Part shown: one piece after another, positions 34,873 through 45,684 of the stretch | Layout: the number at the start of each line of letters is the position of its first letter | Position numbering within the stretch: the stretch's first letter is position 1 | Assembly: GCA_000827495.1 (NCBI GenBank) | Contig: KN817526.1 | Location: forward strand, 1-64,000 | Reading direction: 5' to 3' | Length of the DNA stretch: 64,000 nucleotides | From: Hypholoma sublateritium FD-334 SS-4 | Lineage: Eukaryota; Basidiomycota; Agaricomycetes; Agaricales; Strophariaceae | The notes under the pieces: model-generated | Databases searched by the model: none | What the model was told of the DNA's origin: nothing | What the model saw: the letters and a program-made list of their open reading frames with translations, nothing else | Made by a program: the position numbers and the translations under genes

Positions 34873-35461
34873 ATGTGGCGCATCCAGTTTGCCCTGTTGC
34901 TGAAGGACATCCTGGAGAATGTTCAATTGGTGATACATCGTATAATGCCTGAAGAGAAGAAGTTCGGTGCTTTGGAAGCGGCTGAGTTTGGAGACGCGAT
35001 GGGGAAAGAGGGTTCTCCCGAGAAGGATAAGCTAAGGTTCATGTGCAATATGCAATATACGCTACATTTTACTAATTTTGAAGATCACTGTAGCTATGAA
35101 ACCTTCGGGCGTATCGACCTCGCGTTATCATTCACGGTGGCAAAGGTGCGTCAGCGCTTGCGCTCCGTCACTTGGACCGATACCATGTCCAAAGTCTCGA
35201 CCAAGCGATTCCACCAAGGTAGGTAACTGCGGCTTTATGCGGACGTCGATCTAATTTGTTGATGCAGAGAGGAAGAGAGGAATCAACCTTCTGCGATCCA
35301 CATACCCCCCTTGGTTGCTCGGTGCGCCGCTATCTCGGAGACTTCCCGCTCGACAGTCAGCGCCATGCTTGATACCCTTGCACCGACGGATCGTCGACGG
35401 CAACTTGTTTGAGCTTCCACGTAATGTCAAAGCCTGGCTTGGCCCTACAAATTACAGCTGT
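34873..35461 (+). CDS. Weak two-exon gene, unrecognised
   Basis: Exon 34873-35218 joins through a 49-nt intron to 35268-35461, followed by a GTGAGT donor. The first exon reads MWRIQFALLLKDILENVQLV and IMPEEKKFGALEAAEFGDAM, the second GINLLRSTYPPWLLGAPLSR and GNLFELPRNVKAWLGPTNYS. Beyond 35461 two overlapping frames compete: one very rich in Arg/Glu/Lys to 35752, another starting FFEGLPNDVQRPRNK. I cannot choose, so the 3' end is open. No family recognised. Confidence 0.3.
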
Positions 35462-36443
35462 GTGAGTTCGCTGCCCCTTCCACAACCCAACCGGAAGCCT
35501 TCTTTGAGGGCCTCCCGAATGACGTTCAGCGCCCCCGGAATAAAATTTCTGACGGGGTGGAGGGCCTCAAGCGATCCACAGCTTCGCCAAGACTGCGAAC
35601 GCACTACGGCCAGAGAAAGGCAGCGCAGAGAGGAGCGGCGGAAGGAAAAGGGCAAGGAACGCCAGGAGCAGAACGGGGTAGTGTCGAGTGCCAGGAGAAG
35701 TGCGAGAAATGAAGGGCTAGACCCCGTGTACAAGATTACCGACGCCAGCTGAAACGCCAGTGCGCCGAGGATGGGAGCGGGTTGGACTGGAACACATCTG
35801 AACACAATCACGGCCTGCCGCTGGTTGACGGTGGGCGTATTATCAGGCGTTCGGAGCTCAGCGATGAGGCTGGTGACGACCGAGATCCGCTGGGCACTTG
35901 TGCATCGTCAAGACCGAGTACCGAGCCGAGGGCCTCGCACTCTGTGTGCTTCGATACAGGCTACCTTGAACCGATGGCTTTTCCTGCTCCCGATGGACGA
36001 CGTACAGCAGCATTTCCTCAGCCCAAATGATTTTCGGGCAGACTCAGCGGCCTCACTGCCCACCGCCCCAATTTTTCCCTGTTCATATGAACAACTTGCT
36101 GCCTGCAACATGAATTCCATCCTTATAACCCCATCTACGACGAGCAGAGGTTCCCGAATCAGATGGCTGTCCTCATCGATCTAGTGGGTTTCACCCTATC
36201 CCACCCTGTTCAATCCCATGCGCGATCTTCTCTCATCCCGCCGTTCGCTCTGCGGCTGGCAAACGGCTTCTATTTCAACTTACCAATGGCGGATCCTGCA
36301 GATCCTTCCAACTCAGAACCCAGCCCCCAGTACTGTAGTAACCGACCTCCGACCGAATCTTTTACACAAATGCGCTGCCGCCGACGCTGCCTCCGCAGAA
36401 AACGCTTCCGTAAGTTCACCTCTCCTACGATCCGTTATCGGCC

Positions 36444-37220
36444 GTGAAAATTGATCATGCACTGGAACAACGGCGCTCTCCTCTTCCTCCTGTCGCAACT
36501 TCTACGCTGCCTCCAGAACGTGTCGCGACGCCGATGGTCGTTGAACGCGCGCTGACTCCTTCGCTACCGGAATTCCACGTCACGGAATCGTTCATTTCCG
36601 ACCTCTGGCATATACTCAAGACAAGAACAGATATCGCTTGGTGCACAGGGCTGACGCACCTCCACCTTATATACGTCAACCCACCGCCGGGACCTGGATG
36701 CGCCGCTGGGGGCACCCGTGCTACACTTAGAGAGCCTCACGGAGTACAGCTCGCCAGGCATGGTGAACGCGTTTCTTGGCGGCGCTGCGAGCGCTGAGCG
36801 TGTGGATGCGCAACGACGAGCAGGTTGCAACTGCTTAGCTGCTCATGCAGCGCGTGGCACCGACGCTCGAGGAATTCAATATCCCCGAAGTTTCGCACTT
36901 TCGCTGTATGTATGCCCTCACGCTGTCCCCACGCTCATCCCGGGCCCGGTCGACCTCGGCTTACTCGCGCGCCCTAGACTTCCGCCACACCACGCTCGAC
37001 TGTGTCATCTTTCCTCTCGGTGTCGCCGGACTTTTGCGCGAGCCTTCGAGCGTCTGGCATTGCGCTTTGACTGGGTCGATTGCGTGGTGGGCGGTGAGGA
37101 GGCGAGCTTCCTGCGCAAGCCGGGCGGGGGCACGCTCGACGATGCCTTCGCGCGGAGGGAGGTGTACTACCCCGCGCTGCGAGCGGCGGGACTTACGATG
37201 CGTATAGGGAACGGGTAGGC
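36444..37220 (+). pseudogene. F-box/LRR-like relic
   Basis: Leucine-repeat style pieces occur in three different frames in the right order: LTPSLPEFHVTESFISDLWH and TGLTHLHLIYVNPPP at 36540-36700, VLHLESLTEYSSPGMVNAFL at 36718-36780, QRVAPTLEEFNIPEV at 36845-36895, and FERLALRFDWVDCVVGGEEA with FLRKPGGGTLDDAFARREVY to about 37190. The pieces resemble the LRR-like body of agaricomycete F-box proteins. Frame changes without splice sites point to a decayed gene. Confidence 0.4.
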
Positions 37221-38049
37221 TGAACATGCAGACGGGAACCTGGCAGGGGGCGTGGTTCGTATGAAGGGGAAGGTGCTGAAGCTCGCGGGGGGACTGCTCG
37301 CTAAGGCGGCTGCGTCGGGCGCGGTCAAGGTGTCGGTGAACCTCTTCCTGTATAAGAGCGGCATAGCCGCATCCTAGATGTAGCAATATAACCAGGTAAT
37401 CCCTTTTTCCAGCGAAAGTATAGAATACGGAGCTTTGGTATTGTCTATTTCAATCGTCCACTGTACTATTTGTTACTCGAGCGGTGTGATTCGCAAATAT
37501 CGGACCTATCGACGGAACGTTTTAAGATTAGATTTGAAAGCGTGACATTGTGACAATGGTCGAATCACGAAGTTCAGCTGCAAAACTCGGAAAGTGCGCA
37601 ACTTCCTTTTCCCCGTGATTATGTACGGGGAAACCCACCCAAATCCTTTGCTTGACGTGTATGGCTCCTCCTGGCCCTCATTTTGACGATTTTTTGCGAA
37701 ATTCCGGTGTAAAACTGACCGGATAGCGACCTCGACGCAATTTTCCTCGCCCAACGTGAGCATCGCTGTGTTTACGGTCGAAATCGAGTTCGCGGATGGG
37801 GGCGGGTTGTGGGCGGGACAGTGGCAGCAATGTCCCCTGATTTCCTGACGACGACCAGCGAGCGCGGACGAGAACGACGACTAGCCCGGCGTCATAATCA
37901 GCGACACGCACATTCCATTTGCCGCGGAGCACTCTTTCAGGCCCGACGATCCTACAAATCTAGTTAAGTCAAGCTTTGAGCCATAGAGCAACCAGCCTAC
38001 TCTTTCACCCTAACACAATCCTTTGATTCTCAAGATACCAGCTGCGGAT
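37221..38049. other. Gap
   Basis: No supported gene. It forms the upstream region of the YTA7-like relic. Confidence 0.4.
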
Positions 38050-39833
38050 ATGAACATGCGCCCCTTGACTCGTAGGGCGTCCAGCGCCCCGTCACTCCCA
38101 TCAGACTCCGAGTATTACGCTGGCGAAAAGTCTGCCGACATGGACGAGCAATTAGATGATGAAAAGCCGCAGAAGGAGGAACCTCCGGAAGAGGTCATCA
38201 CGACTCAACGAGGGCGTCAGGTGAAGAAGATGGAGTATGCGGAGAGTAGCGACGACGACGGAGAGCGAGAGGATGACCCGGTCACGCCAGGTTGAAATAT
38301 CGGCGCAGGACCTCTTCAACGAGTCAAGCAATCGAAAGGCTACCCGTGCATCTACCGCGAAGCGCCAAATCTCGGATGAAGACGAAGAAGAAAACAGCCG
38401 CCCACGACGCTTAACCAAAGGCGCTTGGCTGAATGGAATCATCGCGTCCGACGATGAGGAGCCGTGAGACGACTTCCAGGGCTACTCGCTGCGGAATCGG
38501 ACGAAGCGACCTGCGAGTGCCGCTCCGCTGTCGAAGAAGGAGAAGAAACAACAACAAAAGTAGAAACAGCAGGCGGCACGAGAGCAGCGCATCCACAGGC
38601 GGAGCGCTACCCGCACGAAGGACCAGGACTATGAACACGTCTTTTCTGGTGCCTCTGCCGACGCCGATGGCTCGCATGTCCATGCTCAGCAGTCTTCCGA
38701 CCACAATACGCTGGGCTCTCCCGAAGAGCCTTAGTGCGAACCTGAATTTGCAGTCGCCGGAGATGGCAAGCCGTACTCGCTCAGACAGTGAAAAAACATC
38801 AGCTATGTCATCCTAGCGACCTCGAAGAATTGGTCAAGGCAACCAGACAAGGGGGAAAACGCGGGGGTCGCCGGTGCTAGAGGCAACCGAGCCAAAACGC
38901 GACTGGGGTAGAGTACAAGCGGCAAGGAGCTTGTAAGGGTTATGCGCTGCGCGCTGATGGCTCGGTGAGCTGTTGTGTCGAATGCCGATTGTTCAAGTAT
39001 CTTATTATACATAGGACTCTGATAATTCTGCGAGAACTCCACGTAAACCATTTGGCGGCATCGCGCCACTTGGTAGCGGCGCGGTTACTGGGGGTGGCAT
39101 GCTTCCTGGCGATCTGGAAGCTGGTGGTGCGCTTCAAATCTGGGCAAGGTTAGGGATGCAGGTGAGTCCGGAGGCCGAGTCACTGAGCCTATTATCTGAC
39201 GACCCTCTTAGCTCTTGCGGATGCAGACCCTCTGGGTGTGAACCGGAATGACTATTTGACGAAGTTGGTGGATTGGATGGTCGTGAGCCCTACGCTTCTG
39301 TGTTATCCTGTTCCTCATTTACAAATATTCGTCAAGATATTCATCCTCTAGAGGAAATGACACTTTTACCGGGCATTCCGACTATTCAACATAATTCATC
39401 CACGCGGCGTATATTCCATGATCCTCCTGGCACCGGGAAAACTATGATGGCTCGAGCGTTGGCCGCGAGTTGTCGCACAGGCGGACGACAAATTTGTATG
39501 CTTCATCTGACAAGTCCCACATCATTGAGCTTATAGATTCATAAAATAGCTTTCTTCATGCGCAAGGTGCTAGCTGCATATCTAAAATGGGTCATTGAAG
39601 CCGAGCGACAACTGCGGCTTCTCTTCGAAGATGCCTGCAACTCCCAACTCTCCGTCAGCTTTTTCGACGAGATAGACGGCCTTGCGCCTGTACGTTCATC
39701 AAAAGAGGACCAGATACATGCGTCCATTGCCAGCACGTTGCTCGCCTTGCTAGATGGTATGGACAGACGCGGGCAAGTCGTAATCATTGGTGCCACCAAC
39801 CGGCCCGATCCCGTAGACCCCAGGCTGGTTTAG
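38050..39833 (+). pseudogene. YTA7/ATAD2-like AAA ATPase relic
   Basis: Pieces of the fungal YTA7 (ATAD2-like) chromatin ATPase occur in order but in shifting frames: an acidic N-terminus (EVITTQRGRQVKKMEYAESS), AQDLFNESSNRKATRAST, GIIASDDEE, DGKPYSLRQ near 38755, GMLPGDLEAGGAL near 39098, and LADADPLGVNRN at about 39215. The AAA module follows: EEMTLLPGIPT, a Walker A reading DPPGTGKT (39420-39443; first Gly lost), RALAASCRTGGRQI, FFMRK, AERQLRLLFEDACNSQ, Walker B FFDEIDGLAPVRSS, and IIGATNRPDPVDPRL with a stop where RRPGRFDRE should follow. Several stops lie between 38480 and 39190. The second half of the AAA domain and the bromodomain are absent. Intact YTA7 promotes histone H3 turnover on chromatin. 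Confidence 0.8.
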
Positions 39834-40579
39834 AGGCCCATGAGAAATTTCTGATGTCATTCTTTCCTCCTCCGCCCCTCCGCCCGGCACTGAAAAATGC
39901 CGTCCTAGCGCCTGAATAAACGTCGAGACGCGGGTGGACGCCACTTCTCGCTTCTCCGCCCTTCAGGCAGCCAAGATTGCCGCTTGCGCGAGTATCTTGG
40001 CTTATTCGGACATCGCTGCATGCCCTGTTAGAACAGCCGTTAGCCTCAGAACGAGACCCGCCTCATTATGCAGTCTGTGATAGGTATTTTGATGTACTAA
40101 TGTATAGCGTATAAACTTGCTAATGGAATATAATAGAATTGCTGTATCTACCAGTCTATTTGTTTATGGAAAACAAGAATGTAATGAACAAGCAGGCACC
40201 TGTGAATATTGACTGTCAAACTCCATACCTATACAGCGCCAGCTGCATTCGTTCGTAGATATTCGAATTTCGAACTTCGACCTCCGAGACTTCACGACCT
40301 CAGGCTCGCCCGACCCGTTCAGCAATTCGGCTAGCACTAGCGTTTGATCCGTCTCGGGCGAAAATATTGAAATGTAGTAGTAAACGTCGCGACCTCGCAG
40401 CCGCCGCAGCCAGTCATCTGCTTGAATTGCTGCGGCGCCTGTTAGTACCCAGAGTCCAGACCACTGTGAAAAACTGTCGCCTCCTGGTATGGCATCCATC
40501 CGCCTGCAATCGCTTGAACCGAAAGTGAATACGTAGCATCGTCGAGTCCGGATTGGTCCAGCTTTACGACTCGAATTCA
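39834..40579. other. Upstream region of the Plavaka gene
   Basis: A 138-codon minus-strand frame (40164-40580) with plausible composition (RGRDVYYYISIFSPETDQTL) overlaps the transposase start; I cannot support it as a gene. No terminal inverted repeat of the element was found here by eye. Confidence 0.3.
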
Positions 40580-43500
40580 ATGGAGGAGTTTATCTGGCAC
40601 GCCGACGAGACTTTCGATACTCCCCAAGACCTGAATCCAAGTCTGCGGCGATGCCTGGCTTGCGGCCGAACATTTGCGCAATCAAACGCCTACACCGTTC
40701 ATGTACGCAGCTGTCGACCTCAGAAAAAGCGGATGGCGAGCGCTCTAGACTTGGCGAAGGACAATTACAAAAGGAAGAAAGCTCGCTTCAACGAGCCTCC
40801 CACTGATCAGCCGCCGCTCCTGGAGCCCAATTTAGCGACGATGGGGCCATCCAAGGTAAGGGTATCCCAAGTTCCATATAGTATTGTTTTTCTGAGCGTT
40901 TTGATTCAACTTAGATTGGACCCGCTTCCCCAATCGCTGGGGAACAGTCGGGAGGCTGCGACTCCCTTTCTGTTGCAGAGGGGCGGCCACGTCGAGAGAA
41001 CCGCAGACGTCCGCTACGTTACCGACACGAACAGCCTGCGCTACTGCGCAGTTTGCCTCCTGTAGAATCAATGCAGGCGGACGATGTCCTAGGCTCTGCT
41101 CTAGTGTCTCAACCACCGCCGCGCCCTGTTTCGGGATCTGCTGATTTCTCAACGCAATAAATTTGGCCTTTTCCGACAATACCACGCCGCCGATTTCCCC
41201 TCACACGACCCCGAAGTAGAAGCCCAGCTCTCTGACATATCTAATTCAACATCCAATGACCAAAATCCTCGCTCCTGGTCGGAATCTCTTTTTCAACCAT
41301 ATCCTAACAAAAACGCATTTTTACTCGGCGAATGGTACTGGAATGGAGGTACCCAAAAAACAAAGGAATCCTTCAAGAAGCTGACCAAAATTATCTGCGA
41401 CCAATCCTTCGATCCAGCGGACATCAGGGATATCTCCTGGGATGCTCTTAACGACAGTCTTGGAGCGCCGTCTGATTCTGACGGTCTGTGGTTTGACAAA
41501 CCGGATGCCGGATGGACCCAAACTGCAATAACATTACCTGTTCCTTTTCACCGAAATACACCAACACCAGGTGTCCGTTCATACACATTCCCCCCATTCC
41601 GCCATCGCAGCATCGTTTCTGTGCTTAAGGAGAAGATGGCGAATGCGCACGACTTCAAGCATTTTCACCTAGAGCCGTACGAACTGAGATGGCGGCGGCG
41701 AAACATGCTAGAAACGGAGTCTACTAGAGTATACGGGGAGATTTACACATCGCCCGCGTTTTTGGAGGCCCACGAGGAAATTCAAACAGCAGATGGCGAA
41801 CCCGGATGCTCACTACCACGGGTTCTAATTGGACTCATGTTTGGATCTGACAGCACCCATCTTACCTCTTTCGGCAGTGCGTCTCTGTGGCCTTGTTATA
41901 TGTACTTTGGCAATGAGTCAAAGTACCGTAGATGTATGCCGACTTGTAATCTCTGCAACCACATTGCCTATTTTCAAAAGGTAAGTTGATTCTAGGGCTT
42001 TTTCGTCTGCTAATATTTATACAAGGCTCAATCATATGAAACAGGTACCACCCGAATTCAAAGATTTTGTAGCATCTCATTCAGGGGGGAAAGGCCCTAG
42101 CAATGCCTTTATGACACACTTTCAACGAGAATACTTTCATGCTCAATGGAAGGAATTACTCGATGAGGATTTTTTGGAAGCATATGAGCACGGTGTTGTG
42201 ATTGAGTGCTGTGATGGTAAAAAGCGACGTTTTTACCTCCGAATATTTTCCTACTCGGCAGATTACCCAGAGAAGTGCATCCAAATTCTACTCTGACAAT
42301 ATCATTGCTGACATATATTTATACAGAGTTCTTCTCAGTAGCATCCGAAACTTGGGAAGTTGCCCATGCCCTCGATGCCTTGTGCCCAAGGATAGCACTG
42401 ATCAACTGGGTACCAAATTTGATCAGCGACGGCGATTAACTCTTGCTAGGAAGGATAACTTACAATATAGGGTCAAGATTTCAAGCGCTCGTGACATAAT
42501 CTACAAGCAAAACCGCACGGTTGACAGTAATTTCGTTGACCACCTGTTAAAGCCAGAATCTTTGGTGCCAATTGAGGTTTGACCATACTTGCTTAGGCTT
42601 ATTCTACTGCTGACTCTTTTTGGTTTGCAGAATGCTTTCTCAGCACAACTTTCTAGTTTTGGTTTCAATCTTTTCTCTATATTTCTTGTGGACTTCCTAC
42701 ATGAATTTGAACTTGGGGTCTGGAAAAAGGTGTTCATTCACCTACTCCGAATATTACAAAGCATCGATGGTGCAACAAACGAGTTGGACAGCAGGTAAGC
42801 TAAATTTATTGTGGAAAATATGCTGGCTTCATCTTCCTAATCAGGTTTCGCGCTATCCCTACCTTCGGACGCGACTCCATACGAAAATTCACGACCAACG
42901 TTTCTGAGCTGAAAAAGTTAGGGGCTAGAGATTACGAGAATCTCTTACAAGTTAGGCCAGCTCGATGTTCACCTGAAAATAGCTAAATTCATCCTTTCAA
43001 GTGCTCCATACCTGTCTTTGAGGGTCTTCTACCAGAGCCACACAATAGTGACCTATTGGACGTTTTATTTACTCTGGCTCATTGGCATGCTATAGCCAAG
43101 CTTCGACAACATACGGAACTATCCCTCAAAGTTCTAGAATCGGTCACAATACGGCTTGGTGGGCTATTGAGGAATTTTCGAGACACAACAAGTAAGGCAT
43201 TTGACACAAAAGAACTAAATCGTGAAGTAGCAGCTCGGGTGCGACGGTCGTCAAAAAAATCCATCTCACCAACCGCCTCCTCGTCTCGGACTCAAACGGC
43301 TTTGGACGCAAAAAGTGCCTTTGGAAAGCAAAGCAAGGTGCTCAACCTCAACACCTACAAAGATCATTCCCTGGGAGACTACGTAGAAATGATCAGGCGA
43401 AATGGAACTGTCGATTCTTACTCAACAGAGGCAGTAGGTTCAAGCTTTCAATTGCTTACTAAAGTTTTGACGCTCAAAAGTTATTAGATGGAATTGGAGC

Positions 43501-44924
43501 ACCGCTCTCCAAAATCTCGATATCTCCGCACAAGTCGCAAAGATTTTGAGTTGCAGATAAGCCGCATTGAGCGGCGCCAAGCTCGCATTCGTCGAATACG
43601 GCAAAAACTTGATGATCTCGCCAATAATCCCAAGGTGTTGACGCACGAGAAAGGGCCAGAGTTACCTACCTCGAATTACCATATTGGAAAGACGCAGAAC
43701 CATGCTCTTGACTTGGGGTCTCTTGCTAGGGAATCTGGCAGTCTTGCTACAAAGGTATTTTGCTACACTTCGGTCTGAGCTGAGCTTACTGATACCGCAT
43801 TTACCCCTGTTAGGATTTTGCAACGCGCCTGAAAGAGCATCTCCTTCCGAGGATTCTTACGCAGCTTAAAGCAGACTCCCCCGGCTTTAAACTTGGCGGT
43901 CCTAGCCTTAAAGAGATGGCACGGGATTCTGTCATAATCAAGGACAACCGGGTTTTTGCTCATAAGTTAGCGCGTTTCTACCACACGACATACGACGTGC
44001 GCCGCTCAGAAGACGTCATAAACCCTAGAACGTCGCACTGCGACATCATGCTGCTCTCTGATTTTTTTTCTGACACACAAAATTCTTTGGATACAGCTAC
44101 GGAACACCCATTTCTCTATGGCCGTGTAATTGGGATATATCATATCAACATAGTCTACGTTGGTCCAGGCATGACAGGCTATGAGCCAATACGCCTTGAT
44201 TTCTTACACGTCCGTTGGCTTTGCATTGGCAAGACCCCAGCACCACGCGAAGCTTCTGCTTGGGAATCCTTACGCCTTGATCATCTATCCTTTCCACCCG
44301 AAACCAACGACGATGCCTTTGGATTCCTAGACCCTGCCCTTGTCCTCCGGAGCTGCCATTTGATTCCAGCTTTTTCTTTTGGGAAGAAGGGCTCAGAAAA
44401 AGCTGGTCATATACTCATGCCAAAGAATGGTAGCGACTGGAATGGGTACTATGTTAATCGGTGCGACAAAACTTGCCATTTTCACATCCGAGTCCTTTCT
44501 TCTTTGCTGAAAATTTCGCAGCTTTGTTGATCGTGATATGGTCATGCGATACCATTGGGGCCTGGGTGTTGGTCACACCTACTCTCACGGTCGAGACGTT
44601 CACTCCCAACAATACTCAACAGCATCCTCCACTGACGAGGCTGACGGTTCGGAAGAAGAAGACCCGCTTGATAGCACGCGGGCCACTCAAATCGAGGTCT
44701 CTACAGGTGCAGGCGACGGCGAGAAACAGAGCGAAGGCGACGACCAAATGGAGGTCTCAGCGCCGGCGGAGGATACGTGCGACGTTGGCGTTCAAGATGG
44801 CACAGCGGCATCAGATTCGAGTGCTAGTGTTTCTGACAGCGACGAAGATTCGCGTAGCAGTGAAGACGATGAGGAAAGCCTGGAACTATATCATACATAT
44901 CACTCAGAGCAGGCAATAAGCTGA
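40580..44924 (+). pseudogene. Plavaka-type transposase, one frameshift
   Basis: Ten exons: 40580-40855, 40915-41980, 42045-42274, 42327-42576, 42631-42794, 42845-42950, 43002-43433, 43488-43754, 43814-44460 and 44522-44924. Every junction is in phase except that exon 2 is one base too long; its first frame stops at 41158-41160 while the next frame carries QRNKFGLFRQYHAADFPSHD onward. The N-terminus has a C2H2-like finger (CLACGRTFAQSNAYTVHVRSC). Plavaka hallmarks follow: YTFPPFRHRSIVSVLKEKM, YGEIYTSPAFLEAH, FGSDSTHLTSFGSASLWPCY, CPCPRCLVPK, FLVDFLHEFELGVWKKVF and HWHAIAKLRQHTE. The C-terminus is acidic and Ser-rich. It would cut and paste the element if translated. With a single lesion in over 1.4 kb-codons' worth of frame, death is recent or the shift is an error. 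Confidence 0.85.
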
Positions 44925-45684
44925 GTCAGAAGTTCATGCTTAATTTCTTTCATTACCTGTAGTACCACTTACTAGTACATTCTTCAAATTGGATATCATC
45001 AAGATATCATGGACGAATTATTCATGATAGCGAGCAGCTTTGTAGTAGATGTTTGCCAGTAGAGGCTGTAGTACTAGTACCAGATAACAGATGTCGACCG
45101 CCCGCCTCCTGTAACTTGTAAGCACATATATGGCCCTGCTGGGCCACTCAGAGCCTCCTGTCTAGCGTCCCGGAATCCACACGCATTGTCTGTTATGTTT
45201 CAATTTGTCTTCCAGTGAGCCATCGAGCTGTCTGTGTTTCCCGCTGCCAACTCGGAAGTTTGGTGGCCTTGTAATCACGTGTGCGAAATCAAACTTGGTC
45301 GACTCTTAGAAAACTCCGCCCGTTCGAACTTCCACCAGTACTACTACTTCATTAGCGTGCTGAAGCCTCAGCGCTGAGCGTTCAATTCTTACCGCATGCA
45401 GTGGTTCGGTATCTAACCAGCCATTTTGTTTGTGGTATAATCTGGCTACACGCGTGATAGAAAACGCCCAGGAAGCAGTGATGTGCGTATAGCGTTGTCC
45501 TGATTGGCGTGTAGAAACCAATTCTAAATCAATCAATTCTAGGCGAGTACAGATCCTGAACGGAAGACTTACATATTCCCCCAATTCCCTTCGTACGGTT
45601 GAAGAGCCTCCCGCTTATGTACCAACGGAAAACCCGTTTGTTCCACCTCTCTGCAACGCACAATCTGGTTTCAAAAGGAACGCT
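44925..45684. other. Spacer between Plavaka ORFs
   Basis: No ORF of note. It would contain the terminator of the transposase gene and the promoter of the companion ORF. Confidence 0.4.

Noticed and set aside
40164..40580. 138-codon minus-strand frame overlapping the Plavaka start
   Set aside because: Composition is protein-like, but there is no family resemblance or splice evidence and it overlaps the transposase 5' region.
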